Origin: JAXHUM01 sp034189325
GTDB taxonomy: Bacteria > Desulfobacterota > DSM-4660 > Desulfatiglandales > Desulfatiglandaceae
Length of the DNA stretch: 64,000 nucleotides
Assembly: GCA_034189325.1 (NCBI GenBank)
Contig: JAXHUM010000077.1
Location: forward strand, 1-64,000
Direction: 5' to 3'
The notes beneath the pieces are model-generated. The model ran no database searches and had not been told where the DNA came from. It saw only the letters and a program-made list of their open reading frames with translations. This document shows, in pieces, positions 34,329 to 43,580 of the stretch. The position numbers were made by a program, and so were the translations under genes. Within the stretch, counting starts at the first letter, position 1. Every line of letters starts with the position of its first letter.

Positions 34329-36425
34329 ATGCAGCAACAAACCGATATAGCAGGGCAAATCCCCTTCTTTGCCAAGAACAGCGATATTCTTATGGGATTG
34401 GCAGTCGTGGCTGTCATTATATTTATGATCATCCCGATGCCTGCCTTCCTACTGGATATACTCCTATCGTTTAATATCACCTTCGCCCTTGTTATTGTCC
34501 TGGTGGCCATCTACATTCTCAGGCCTCTGGATCTGTCGTCGTTTCCCTCGATTATTCTCCTTGCGACCCTCTTCAGGCTGTCTCTGAATGTTGCTTCGAC
34601 ACGTATCATTCTGCTCCACGGAAATGAAGGAACCATGGCGGCGGGGAAGGTGATCAAGGCCTTTGGGAGCTTTGTCGTAGGAGGGAATTATGTAGTCGGG
34701 GGGATAGTATTTATTATCCTGGTCATTATCAATTTTGTTGTCATTACAAAGGGTGCTGGAAGGATTGCAGAGGTGGCGGCTCGATTCACATTGGATGCAA
34801 TGCCAGGCAAGCAAATGAGTATCGACGCCGATCTCAATACAGGACTTATCAGTGAAGAGGAGGCCAAGGAGAGACGTCTTGCGATTTCGAGGGAATCTGA
34901 TTTTTATGGGGCAATGGATGGTGCCAGCAAATTCGTCAGGGGGGACGCGATCGCCGGGATTATCATTACTCTGGTCAACATACTGGGAGGCCTCGCCGTA
35001 GGTGTCCTCCAGAACGGTATGACGTTCTCCAGGGCTGCCGAAAATTATACCTTGATGACGGTAGGGGATGGATTGGTGACCCAAATCCCCGCCCTCGTCC
35101 TGTCGACTGCGGCAGGCATTGTCGTGACAAGGGCCGGATCCGACAAAAACATGGGAAAGGAGGTCTTTTCTCAGCTTCTTACCCAACCTCGGGCGATCGG
35201 TATTGCTGCAGGAGTACTTTTCGGGTTCGCCCTTATTCCGGGGCTTCCGACTCTGCCTTTTATTATTCTGGCTGTTGCGGCCGCAACTCTTGCCTATATG
35301 TCGACCCAGACCAAAAAGGCCGCTTTGGAAGAAGAGAGGACCAAGGATCTGCATGAAGCCAAACCCGAACCTCCAGAGAGGGTAGAAACGCTGCCGCCGG
35401 TCGACATCCTGGCTTTGGAGGTGGGGTATGGCCTGATTCCCTTGGTAGATGCTGATCAGGGCGGGCAGTTCTTGGATCGGATCAAATCCCTTAGGCGGCA
35501 GATCGCCCTCGAAACCGGTGTGATTCTGCCTCCCGTTCATATCCAGGATAACATGCAGCTTAAACCTGGCGAATATTCCATTCTTCTAAAAGGAAACGAG
35601 GTTGCTCGGGGTGAATTGATGTTGAATCATCATTTAGCTATTAACCCGGGCACGGCTGGAGAGGATGTAGACGGCATCCCAACAAAGGAACCAACCTATG
35701 GTTTGCCAGCCTTCTGGATCAAGGAAGAGGTGAAAGAGGGAGTCATTGCCAAAGGATATACAGTTGTCGATCTCTCTACGGTCTTGACCACACATCTGAC
35801 AGATGTGATCAAACGGCATGGACATGAACTATTGGGGAGACAGGAAGTACAGAAGCTATTAGACAATCTCAAGGACTCGCATCCAAAGGTTGTTGAGGAA
35901 CTGGTCCCGAATCAGTTGCCACTTGGGGCGGTTGTGAAAGTCCTCCAGAATCTACTAAAAGAGCAGGTCCCTGTTCGGGATCTCCTGACTATACTCGAAA
36001 CTCTGGCCGACTGGGCCTCGGCTACAAAGGATATTGATATGCTCACGGAATATGTCCGGCAGTCAATGGCAAGAACAATCTGCAAACAGTATCAGACGCC
36101 TGAGGGTGAGATCCCTTTGATTACCCTTGATCAGAGTGTTGAAAATATCATCGCAGGGGCGATCCAACAGACAGAGCAGGGTGGTTTTCTCTCAATGGAG
36201 CCGAATGTGGCCCAAGGAATCATTAATGGGTTGGCAAGGCAGTTGGAGAAGTTTTCACCATTGAATATCCAGCCTGTGGTCCTCTGTTCGGCCCAGATTA
36301 GATCTCATTTTAAAAAACTTATTGATCGATTTATCCCTGATTTAGTCGTTCTTTCCTACAATGAGATTGTGAATAACATCAAGATCCAATCACTCGGTAC
36401 GGTGGAGCTTACAAATGCAGATTAA
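34329..36425 (+). CDS. flhA: Flagellar export protein FlhA
   Basis: 698 residues. FlhA is the large export-gate protein that forms a nonameric ring and couples proton flow to export. About eight membrane helices occupy the first 320 residues, including the FHIPEP-type signature around SLNVASTRIILLHG and the cytosolic loop AARFTLDAMPGKQMSIDADL. The C-terminal domain (DILALEVGYGLIPLVDADQGG through PVVLCSAQIRSHFKKLIDRF) binds export chaperones. It overlaps flhF by 11 bp. Confidence 0.98.
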   Translation: MQQQTDIAGQIPFFAKNSDILMGLAVVAVIIFMIIPMPAFLLDILLSFNITFALVIVLVAIYILRPLDLSSFPSIILLATLFRLSLNVASTRIILLHGNEGTMAAGKVIKAFGSFVVGGNYVVGGIVFIILVIINFVVITKGAGRIAEVAARFTLDAMPGKQMSIDADLNTGLISEEEAKERRLAISRESDFYGAMDGASKFVRGDAIAGIIITLVNILGGLAVGVLQNGMTFSRAAENYTLMTVGDGLVTQIPALVLSTAAGIVVTRAGSDKNMGKEVFSQLLTQPRAIGIAAGVLFGFALIPGLPTLPFIILAVAAATLAYMSTQTKKAALEEERTKDLHEAKPEPPERVETLPPVDILALEVGYGLIPLVDADQGGQFLDRIKSLRRQIALETGVILPPVHIQDNMQLKPGEYSILLKGNEVARGELMLNHHLAINPGTAGEDVDGIPTKEPTYGLPAFWIKEEVKEGVIAKGYTVVDLSTVLTTHLTDVIKRHGHELLGRQEVQKLLDNLKDSHPKVVEELVPNQLPLGAVVKVLQNLLKEQVPVRDLLTILETLADWASATKDIDMLTEYVRQSMARTICKQYQTPEGEIPLITLDQSVENIIAGAIQQTEQGGFLSMEPNVAQGIINGLARQLEKFSPLNIQPVVLCSAQIRSHFKKLIDRFIPDLVVLSYNEIVNNIKIQSLGTVELTNAD

Positions 36426-37872
36426 GAGATTTGAAGCGCAGACAATGACGGATGCCTTAAAAAAGATTAAGCGTGAATTCGGCCCCGACGCCGTGATCCT
36501 GTCGGCCAAGAGCCTCAAACAGGAAAAGGGCATATTCGGGTTTGTTTCAAGGCCTAAGGTGGAGGTTACAGCTGCTACGGATAGACTCCCAGTAGCTGAG
36601 CCCAAGGCGAAGGGAATCCCTGGAGGATACAAGTCTGACCAAGAAAAGTCGGAAATGATCCATGAAGAAGAAGTGGAAAAGACCTCATCTGAACCGGTTT
36701 GGACCAAGAGCAGTGCGACCAAGTATGAGATCTGTGAAGCGAATACTGAGGAACCGCCCTTAGCTGAGAATAAGAAGGAGTTGTTTCAGATTCATCAAAA
36801 GATGATATCACAGGGAGTGAACGAAGATATTGTCTCTGATGTGATCGGAGGAGTTGATCGAATCGCCTTATCAAGAGCGTGTAGCGGAAGGGGGGAGATG
36901 AGAGAATGTCTTATCAGAACGTTGGAGAGAATGGGTGTATTTACAGAGACGATGCGGCTTAATCCAAGCAAGCAGAAAATTGCAGCCTTTGTCGGTCCTG
37001 CAGGAGTGGGAAAGACGACCACTATCGCAAAGCTCGCTTCAATTCACGCCGTTGATATGGGACGGCAAGTCGCTCTTATAACCCTGGATGATTACCGTAT
37101 TGCAGCGGTTGAACAATTGAAAGTCTATGCGAAGATCATCGGTGTCCCTGTGATAGTCGCCTCAAGCAAAGAGGCCTTAAGAGAAGCCCTGAGAAGATTG
37201 CCCCTGTATGATCTCATTTTGATAGACACGGCGGGGATCAGCACCAATAACACGGCAAAGCTCAATGAGTTGAAGGAGGCCCTCGAGAATATACCCAATT
37301 TGGAGACGCACCTTCTTTTGGATGCCTCTACCAGGGAAAAGGATCTTGCCAGGATCATAGATAGATTCCGAACTATCCCGATCAATAGGCTGCTTTTTAC
37401 AAAGCTTGATGAGACCGGCAGTTACGGAGTTATTCTCAACCAGATGATTCGAACAAAACTGCCTCTTTCTTATTTGACTGATGGGCAGTCCGTCCCCGAA
37501 AACATGATTCTTCCGAATCTGCCCAGCCTTGTAGACCTCCTTTTGGAAGACTGGAAAGAGCAGAGAGGGCGGCCGGAAGGACAGAGAGTTGAAGAGGACA
37601 TGGAAAGCGATAGAGGTGAACGGCAGATATCACTTAATGCGCCCTTTATCGCCAATCGAGACATGGACGTTTTTCACACTTTGGACTGCCATTGGGCAAA
37701 AAAGATCCATGCGGAGAATATGATTGTGTTCGAAACCATAGAAGAGGGGGCGAAACAGGGATACGACCCATGTCGATTGTGTAACCCGGCGGGTGATGAC
37801 TATCCTGAATCAGGACATATGAATATTGAAAATACCTACTATTCAGATCATCAACACTGGAACTCGAAATAG
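36415..37872 (+). CDS. flhF: Flagellar GTPase FlhF with a C-terminal Cys/His finger
   Basis: 485 residues. FlhF is an SRP-type GTPase that sets the position and number of polar flagella. The N-terminal B domain (KRFEAQTMTDALKKIKREFGPDAVILSAK) and linker precede the NG domain: G1 GPAGVGKTTTIAKLA, the LITLDDYRIAAVEQL box, LILIDTAGIS, and FTKLDETGSYGVIL. Unusually about 80 residues follow the GTPase domain and hold a motif FHTLDCHWAKKI...GYDPCRLCNP with His421, Cys425, Cys453 and Cys456. I recall this pattern from small Ada-like metal-binding tails in other proteins but not from FlhF. It is directly followed by flhG. Confidence 0.95.
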   Translation: MQIKRFEAQTMTDALKKIKREFGPDAVILSAKSLKQEKGIFGFVSRPKVEVTAATDRLPVAEPKAKGIPGGYKSDQEKSEMIHEEEVEKTSSEPVWTKSSATKYEICEANTEEPPLAENKKELFQIHQKMISQGVNEDIVSDVIGGVDRIALSRACSGRGEMRECLIRTLERMGVFTETMRLNPSKQKIAAFVGPAGVGKTTTIAKLASIHAVDMGRQVALITLDDYRIAAVEQLKVYAKIIGVPVIVASSKEALREALRRLPLYDLILIDTAGISTNNTAKLNELKEALENIPNLETHLLLDASTREKDLARIIDRFRTIPINRLLFTKLDETGSYGVILNQMIRTKLPLSYLTDGQSVPENMILPNLPSLVDLLLEDWKEQRGRPEGQRVEEDMESDRGERQISLNAPFIANRDMDVFHTLDCHWAKKIHAENMIVFETIEEGAKQGYDPCRLCNPAGDDYPESGHMNIENTYYSDHQHWNSK

Positions 37873-37884
37873 GGAAAGAAAAAA

Positions 37885-38790
37885 ATGGAACATAGAAAAT
37901 CCTCGGACAAAGTGATTAGCCTGGCAAAGAGGCGCTCAATAAAAGGCGCTTCACTTCAAAGCAACAGGGGATTGCATGAAGCCGGCACGCGAGTGATTGC
38001 CGTAACCAGCGGCAAGGGGGGCGTAGGCAAGACCAATATTGTGGCCAATCTTGGTTTTGCGCTCAGCAAAATGGGTAAAAAAGTCCTGATGTTAGATGCG
38101 GATCTAGGCCTTGGAAATATTGATATCCTGTTAGGGATGGTCCCTAAATATAACCTGGCCCATGTTCTCACGGGTGCGAAGACCATCTCTCAAATCATTA
38201 TAGAAGGTCCAGGTAATATGAAAATTCTTCCGGCATCCTCAGGTATTCAAGAAATCACTCACCTCGCCAAGTCCCAACAGGTCGAGATTCTCACGGACCT
38301 CGACCTGCTGATTGATGATGTTGACGTGTTGTTGATCGATACGGGAGCAGGAATTTCATCAAATGTGATGTATTTTAATGCCACGGCACAGGAGATCCTG
38401 GTCGTCGCTACACAGGAGCCGACTTCCATGACCGACGCATATGCCCTTATGAAGGTGTTGTCTCTCGACTATGAGGAGACACACTTCAAGCTTGTTGTCA
38501 ATATGGCCGGCAATAGTCAGGAGGCTCGTGAGACCTTCAGACAGCTCAACCTTGTCGCGGAAAGGTTTCTGGATATTTCCATCGAATATATGGGACACAT
38601 CCTGTTTGACAAGAACATCACCAAGGCGGTGAAAAGGCAGAAACTCGTAACTGAACTGTATCCGGAGAGTGACGCCAGCCTCTGCTTCACATCTCTTGCA
38701 AAGGACCTTTATGATTCAGCGCCACAAAATGTGCCGGTCGGTGGGACGCATTTTTTCTGGAAACACCTTTTGGAAAACAGCATGAAATAA
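37885..38790 (+). CDS. flhG: MinD-like ATPase FlhG (FleN/YlxH)
   Basis: 301 residues. FlhG limits flagellar number by stimulating the GTPase of FlhF and, in polar flagellates, by restraining FleQ/FlrA. The N-terminal peptide rich in Lys/Arg/Gln (KVISLAKRRSIKGASLQ) resembles the FlhF-activating segment. The deviant Walker A is SGKGGVGKTNI, followed by VLMLDADLGLGNIDILLG and VLLIDTGAGIS. The C-terminal membrane-targeting helix is less clear. Its proximity to flhF and fliA fits the standard flhA-flhF-flhG-fliA order. Confidence 0.96.
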   Translation: MEHRKSSDKVISLAKRRSIKGASLQSNRGLHEAGTRVIAVTSGKGGVGKTNIVANLGFALSKMGKKVLMLDADLGLGNIDILLGMVPKYNLAHVLTGAKTISQIIIEGPGNMKILPASSGIQEITHLAKSQQVEILTDLDLLIDDVDVLLIDTGAGISSNVMYFNATAQEILVVATQEPTSMTDAYALMKVLSLDYEETHFKLVVNMAGNSQEARETFRQLNLVAERFLDISIEYMGHILFDKNITKAVKRQKLVTELYPESDASLCFTSLAKDLYDSAPQNVPVGGTHFFWKHLLENSMK

Positions 38791-38872
38791 TCCAATGGCA
38801 TTGAGCCATGACAGTCCACGTAATCATCCGATCCAACAATGACCGAATAAGGGATCGAGGAAGTATTTAATC

Positions 38873-39637
38873 ATGGGTTTGGCAACAAAACCGAAAAGAG
38901 TTCGAGAAAAGGAAAAACAGCTATCTAGGCAACAAATGATTGCTGAACATCTTCCCCATGTCAAACGGATAGTCCACAGAATTGCTGTTCACCTTCCACC
39001 GACTGTAGACAACGAGGACCTTATCAATGCCGGCATTATCGGGCTGATTGAAGCGGTAGAACGATACGACCCCACCCGAGATAACAAGTTCATGACCTAT
39101 GCCTTGTTCAGAATACGGGGGGCGGTCCTCAGTGAATTGGGGTCTCGAGATTATCTTTCAAAGAACAACAGGAGAAAGATCCGTGAGTTGGAAATGACTG
39201 CCATGGCGCTTGAGCAGAAACTGGGCAGAGAGGCCAACGATGAAGAGGTCGCAGAGGCCCTGGAATTGGATCTTGAGAAGTACTATCAGATAAAAAAGAT
39301 GTCGAGTCTATCCTTCGTCAGCCTTGAGGAAATGGGATTTGTCCCCAAAAAGGATAATGAAAGCCTGATGGGTTATCTGATCGACGGGGATACGGAAGAT
39401 GCCTTCTCCATGGCAAGGATCAAGGAGGTTGAGGGTTCTATTGCTGAAGCTATCGAACAATTGCCTGAAAGGGAAAAAATCGTCATTTCTCTCTACTACT
39501 GGGATGAGCTGACCATGAAGGAGATAGGAAAAGTCCTGGATGTGACAGAGTCGAGGGTCTCACAGGTCCATTCACAGGCGATAGGTCATCTCCGGAGAAA
39601 GCTCATCAATCTGGATCTAACAGAGGAGACTTTGTAA
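38873..39637 (+). CDS. fliA: RNA polymerase sigma-28 factor FliA
   Basis: 254 residues. FliA drives late flagellar genes. Region 2 (LPHVKRIVHRIAVHLPPTVD, NEDLINAGIIGLIEAVERYD with core binding, then FMTYALFRIRGAVLSELGSRD for the -10 element), region 3 (LEQKLGREANDEEVAEALEL) and region 4 (LPEREKIVISLYYWDELTMKEIGKVLDVTESRVSQVHSQAIGHLRRKL) are intact. It lacks region 1, as expected for group 3 factors. The ATG at 38873 stands 82 bp after flhG. Its anti-sigma factor gene flgM is at 46 kb. Confidence 0.97.
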   Translation: MGLATKPKRVREKEKQLSRQQMIAEHLPHVKRIVHRIAVHLPPTVDNEDLINAGIIGLIEAVERYDPTRDNKFMTYALFRIRGAVLSELGSRDYLSKNNRRKIRELEMTAMALEQKLGREANDEEVAEALELDLEKYYQIKKMSSLSFVSLEEMGFVPKKDNESLMGYLIDGDTEDAFSMARIKEVEGSIAEAIEQLPEREKIVISLYYWDELTMKEIGKVLDVTESRVSQVHSQAIGHLRRKLINLDLTEETL

Positions 39638-39674
39638 GCCATGACATCCGTTTGACGACATAGGGAGTAGAGCT

Positions 39675-39971
39675 ATGGTTGAGAAAATAGAAATAGCCAA
39701 AACACTTCCTCCTGCCTCTGCAACAGGAAGAGTAAAAAGGGTGAAATCACAAGATTCAGACAAAGATCAGAGGCGTTTTTTGAGGCAGTTGAGAAAAGAA
39801 GAAAAAAAGGAGGAGAGGGACAAGCCATCGACTTCTGATCTTTCAGGATCTGAGGGGCAAGGAGGAAAAAGAGGGTCATCTGGAAAAAAGCCTATCGAAA
39901 AAAGGACTCGTCTGATCCCTGTGAAAGGAGAGAGTGGTTTTCAAGGAAACCGAATAGACATCATGGCTTGA
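39675..39971 (+). CDS. Small, highly charged hypothetical protein following fliA
   Basis: 98 residues from the ATG at 39675, behind GGGAG. It is very hydrophilic, rich in Lys, Arg, Glu and Ser, with no membrane segment; the middle (RRFLRQLRKEEKKEERDKPS) may be helical and the rest looks disordered. The end, GNRIDIMA, resembles the C-terminal IDVLA of FliK in this window. It sits in line with fliA and the DUF2802-like gene, so a minor flagellar role or an exported role is possible. The function is not known to me. Confidence 0.65.
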   Translation: MVEKIEIAKTLPPASATGRVKRVKSQDSDKDQRRFLRQLRKEEKKEERDKPSTSDLSGSEGQGGKRGSSGKKPIEKRTRLIPVKGESGFQGNRIDIMA

Positions 39972-40040
39972 GTCTTTTTCTTGTAGTCGGTCTTTTGATT
40001 TTTTAAGAAATGGGTCCATGAATAAAGGAGGGAATGAGGA

Positions 40041-40577
40041 GTGCTGTATTTAACAATCGAGTTTTGGGCGGTCGTGCTTTCTGGAATAGGGCTTTTGTTT
40101 TCCATGAGTGCCATGCTCTGTTTCAAAAGAAACTGGGCGAGACAGAACCAGGGAGGAGTCGAACATGAGAGTGGTGATCCCTCCACTCATTTTGGGGAGG
40201 AGCTGACATCCCATATGATGAATCAGCACACTGAGATAGCCTTGGAGCTGATATCGGGGGTAATCGAAAGGGAGCGAAAGGCCTTGAGACAGTTTAGTCA
40301 CAAGGAGAAGATTGGGACAAGTCAAAGTCCTGTGTCTGCTGAGGCCTCTGAAAAACCAGAGGGGTCTTCTACGCCTATCGAGAATTCTACAGCAAGGGTT
40401 TCTCTGATGACGGATCCGTATGATGAAGCAGCAAGACTTGCCGACCTGGGGGCCGGTCTTGAGAAAATCTGTGATGAGCTCAATATGCCCAGAGGGGAAG
40501 CGGAACTTGTCCTTAACCTGAAAAAGAGAATGCAAGGATCCTATGTTAAAAGCCAAGGCCTGCTGGCCCGCGCTTAG
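40041..40577 (+). CDS. Membrane-anchored DUF2802/DUF6115-like protein
   Basis: 178 residues from a GTG at 40041, nine bases after GGAGGG. One N-terminal membrane helix (LTIEFWAVVLSGIGLLFSMSAML) is followed by a charged, flexible middle and a conserved C-terminal helical block (YDEAARLADLGAGLEKICDELNMPRGEAELVLNLKKRM) that looks like a small helix-turn-helix of the DUF2802/DUF6115 type found near flagellar genes. Position after fliA resembles the swrB/ylxL location in Bacillus, but homology is not claimed. It probably assists flagellar export or control; the role is unknown. Confidence 0.7.
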   Translation: MLYLTIEFWAVVLSGIGLLFSMSAMLCFKRNWARQNQGGVEHESGDPSTHFGEELTSHMMNQHTEIALELISGVIERERKALRQFSHKEKIGTSQSPVSAEASEKPEGSSTPIENSTARVSLMTDPYDEAARLADLGAGLEKICDELNMPRGEAELVLNLKKRMQGSYVKSQGLLARA

Positions 40578-40912
40578 GGACTGAAAAATGATGAGTCATG
40601 TGTGGGTGATTTCCGGCCCGAACAGGCGGACCACCCCATGGAGCAGCCTATCCTTCACTACAAGTCACCTCCTTTTCTAGATAGGCAAATAAAGATGAGA
40701 GGGGGCAGGAATTGCCGCTATGGTCATCTGAGTTCTGCCGGGCGACCTCTCATTGATGGATATAATATATTGAAATAGTTTGATAAAAGGTGTTTTGGCC
40801 CTTTGGTACGTCTCTTGCTTTTAAGATTTATGGAAAAAATGGGACCCTTTGAAGGCACTCAAGACAGGCCGGGGCAGATGACAATTGATAAACTCCCGAG
40901 GGGGATAAGGGT
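40578..40912 (+). other. Gap between the DUF2802-like gene and flgF
   Basis: It contains an imperfect stem-loop (ATGAGAGG at 40695-40702 with CCTCTCAT at 40746-40753 and inner GGCAG/CTGCC), a likely end of the second flagellar operon, and the sigma-54 promoter at 40804. No gene seen. Confidence 0.5.
40804..40818 (+). promoter_or_regulatory. Sigma-54 promoter of the flgF operon
   Basis: TGGTACGTCTCTTGC has the exact GG-N10-GC spacing; the -24 box has T for C at its fourth position. It is 95 bp upstream of flgF. Confidence 0.75.
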
Positions 40913-41695
40913 ATGAGTGGAACAATTTACATAGCGGCTTCCGGAGCCTTGGCCTTTCAGAAAAGGCTGGAAATCATTTCAAACAACCTGGCCAACATCA
41001 ATACAAAAGGTTTTAAGGAGGACCTGACTCTTTTTAGGTCGTATCTCCCAGGCCCGTCAGATGCCGTCAAGGCGGATATTGAGGAATATCTGGCTTCAGA
41101 AGAGGTGGACTTGCTCGATCCACACCTGTCAAACAATTTCCTGGTAAAAGTTGAAGACACCATCACCGACTTCTCCCCAGGAGATATGAGGCGGACAGGT
41201 AATGTCTTGGACCTGGCTCTCGAGGGTGACGGGTTTTTCTGCGTCAACACGCCGGACGGTACTCAGTACACAAGAAAGGGAAATTTCACCATGAACAACG
41301 ACGGTGTCCTGGTAACGGAAGAGGGTCATCCTGTCCTGGGAAACGGCGGGGAAATAGAGGTCGACGGTCGGGACGTAGTTGTTGATGCTCAGGGGAATGT
41401 CTCCGTAGATGGTAACCAGATAGATACCCTGAGGATCGTTTCTTTCTCTGATAATTCAGTGCTCAAGAAAGTAGGGGATGTCCTGTTCGCCCCCATTGAT
41501 GAACAAGTCTCCGAGGAGAGTGCCGAAGGTGTTACCGTAAACCAGGGGTTTCTTGAAAGTTCCAATGTCAACGCGGTTCAAGCGATGGTAGAGATGATAG
41601 AAGTCTTGAGGGGTTATGAGTCATATCAAAAGATTCTTCGTTCCATCGATGATCTCACTCTTCAGACCATTAATGAAGTCGGAGAATTGGCCTAA
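40913..41695 (+). CDS. flgF: Flagellar basal-body rod protein FlgF
   Basis: 260 residues. FlgF is a proximal rod subunit related to FlgG. The axial N-terminal signature (IYIAASGALAFQKRLEIISNNLANINTKGFKED) and the C-terminal one (ESSNVNAVQAMVEMIEVLRGYESYQKILRSIDDLT) are complete. The middle domain has the flagellar-hook core GDGFFCVNTPDGTQYTRKGNFTMN. It begins the third sigma-54 operon, with flgG 91 bp downstream. Confidence 0.95.
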   Translation: MSGTIYIAASGALAFQKRLEIISNNLANINTKGFKEDLTLFRSYLPGPSDAVKADIEEYLASEEVDLLDPHLSNNFLVKVEDTITDFSPGDMRRTGNVLDLALEGDGFFCVNTPDGTQYTRKGNFTMNNDGVLVTEEGHPVLGNGGEIEVDGRDVVVDAQGNVSVDGNQIDTLRIVSFSDNSVLKKVGDVLFAPIDEQVSEESAEGVTVNQGFLESSNVNAVQAMVEMIEVLRGYESYQKILRSIDDLTLQTINEVGELA

Positions 41696-41786
41696 TGAGA
41701 GATGCTTATCTCGTGCGGGCTGCTTTCTCGCTCATTCAACGAACCCTTGAATCATTTTCTATCCATCCATAATAAGGAGGTGAAAT

Positions 41787-42575
41787 ATGTTACGCACTCT
41801 TTGGATAGCAGCTTCAGGCATGCAAGCGCAGAGCCTGAACATCGATGTTATCGCCAATAATCTCGCAAATGTGAACACAACAGGTTTTAAAAGGAGCCGG
41901 GCGGATTTCCAGGATCTCCTTTATGAGACGCTCCGCCCGCCGGGAGCCTCTTCTTCCGAAGGGACTGAACTGCCCACGGGCGTCCAGGTGGGCCAAGGAA
42001 CACGACCTGTGGCCACTCAAAAGATTTTCCTTCAGGGGGACTACCAGCAAACTCAAAATCAACTGGATATGGCTATTGAAGGAGATGGATTTTTTCAGAT
42101 ACTACAGCCCAACGGAGAGGTCGCCTTTACCAGGGCTGGGGCCTTCAAAATGGACAGTGAGGGGAGAATCGTGACATCTGATGGTTTTCCCATTGATCCG
42201 GAACTCTCCATCCCAACAGACACGGTCAGCATCACCATCGGGACCGATGGGACAATTTCAGTCCTGCAGGCAGGCGAGAGTGAGCCGAGTGAGATAGGCA
42301 CGATCCAGCTGGCCCGGTTCATCAATCCCTCGGGCCTCAAGAGTATGGGAAGGAATCTCTACCTCACAACGTCCGCTTCAGGTGATCCTATTACAGGCAC
42401 GGCCGGTGAAGATGGATTCGGCACGATCTCTCAGGGATACCTGGAGATGTCCAATGTAAGTGTTGTCGACGAAATGGTGAACATGATCACCGCGCAAAGG
42501 GCGTATGAGATCAATACCAAGACCATCCAGGCGGCTGATGACATGCTGCAGATGGCCAATAATATCAAACGGTAG
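41787..42575 (+). CDS. flgG: Flagellar basal-body rod protein FlgG
   Basis: 262 residues from the ATG at 41787, behind AAGGAGGTG. FlgG forms the distal rod. Conserved blocks are TLWIAASGMQAQSLNIDVIANNLANVNTTGFKRSRADFQDLLYE, the FlgG-specific GVQVGQGTRPVATQKIFLQGDYQQTQN region, and the C-terminal LEMSNVSVVDEMVNMITAQRAYEINTKTIQ. It is separated from flgA by three bases. Confidence 0.98.
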   Translation: MLRTLWIAASGMQAQSLNIDVIANNLANVNTTGFKRSRADFQDLLYETLRPPGASSSEGTELPTGVQVGQGTRPVATQKIFLQGDYQQTQNQLDMAIEGDGFFQILQPNGEVAFTRAGAFKMDSEGRIVTSDGFPIDPELSIPTDTVSITIGTDGTISVLQAGESEPSEIGTIQLARFINPSGLKSMGRNLYLTTSASGDPITGTAGEDGFGTISQGYLEMSNVSVVDEMVNMITAQRAYEINTKTIQAADDMLQMANNIKR

Positions 42576-42578
42576 AAT

Positions 42579-43562
42579 ATGACAAAGGCAATCTTTAATG
42601 TATCGATGGTTATTCTCCTCTCCCTTTTTCTGGCGGGAGTCGCGGGTCGATCTGCTGCGGCTGCCTTAACCAGTATCAGTCTTCACGCAAAGTCGGATGT
42701 CAAGAAGGATAAGGTACTGTTGGGAAGAATCGCCACAATCAAAGGCGAAGACCGTGGGTTTGCCGAAGATCTGAGGGACATAGTTGTTGGGACGGCTCCT
42801 CTGCCCGGAAAGTCTCGTCGGATCGACAGGGACCATATCAAGATCTGCCTCAGGCGATCAGGGATCGATCTGTCCCAAATCCGTTTGGAGGGTCCTCAGG
42901 AAATCGAAGTCACAAGGAGTTTTGTCGAAATCTCAAAGAAGAAGATCGAAAAGCTTGTCCTCGATTTCGTGAAACAGAATGCCCAGTGGGCAGACGCCCG
43001 AGTAATCATAAAAAAAATAAACGTCAGTAACAAAGTGATGCTCCCCCGAGGGGAGGTCGGCTACAAGGTGGCTCCGATAAAAAACAGGAGGCTCGTGGGT
43101 ACGGTCCCCATCCCTATTCATTTCAGCGTAGATGGGACCTACCACAAAAAGGTCTGGACGACGGTCAACATCGAGGTCTTGAAAAAAGTGGTGGTGACTA
43201 AGGGACGTATGAAGAGATTCCAGGAGATTACGGAGGCAGACGTCGTCCTTAAAGAGATGAACCTGGCCGATCTACCCTCCAATGTCATTACAAACCCTGA
43301 TGAGGTCCTGGGCCGGAGATCCAAGAGGACAATCGGCGCGGATGTTGTCTTGAGGACCGACCTCGTAGAATATCCTCCCCTGGTCAAGCGGGGAGACGTG
43401 GTCTTGATTGTTGCCGAATCCGAAGGATTGAGGATAACGGCCTTTGGAGAAGTCAAAAAAAAGGGACGACAAGGTGAAAGAATCATGGTCGAAAATCTTG
43501 CTTCGAAAAAGAAAATCAATGCCTATGTCCTTGATTCAAACAGTGTTAGAGTCAATTTCTAA
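42579..43562 (+). CDS. flgA: Flagellar P-ring assembly chaperone FlgA
   Basis: 327 residues. FlgA is a periplasmic chaperone needed to build the P ring from FlgI. An N-terminal signal peptide (IFNVSMVILLSLFLAGVAGRSAAAA) is followed by an N-terminal domain and the SAF-type C-terminal region, with GRMKRFQEITEADVVLKEMNL and RRSKRTIGADVVLRTDLVEYPPLVKRGDVVLIVAESEGLRITAFGEV recognisable as the FlgA family ending. It is longer than the E. coli protein, which has about 219 residues, because of an extended N-terminal part. Confidence 0.93.
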   Translation: MTKAIFNVSMVILLSLFLAGVAGRSAAAALTSISLHAKSDVKKDKVLLGRIATIKGEDRGFAEDLRDIVVGTAPLPGKSRRIDRDHIKICLRRSGIDLSQIRLEGPQEIEVTRSFVEISKKKIEKLVLDFVKQNAQWADARVIIKKINVSNKVMLPRGEVGYKVAPIKNRRLVGTVPIPIHFSVDGTYHKKVWTTVNIEVLKKVVVTKGRMKRFQEITEADVVLKEMNLADLPSNVITNPDEVLGRRSKRTIGADVVLRTDLVEYPPLVKRGDVVLIVAESEGLRITAFGEVKKKGRQGERIMVENLASKKKINAYVLDSNSVRVNF

Positions 43563-43580
43563 AATTAGGAGATCAGTCGG

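Noticed and set aside
34464..35540. Long open frame of 358 codons antisense to flhA
   Set aside because: It is fully covered by flhA, which has clear family motifs. The antisense product is His/Asp/Gln-rich and matches nothing.
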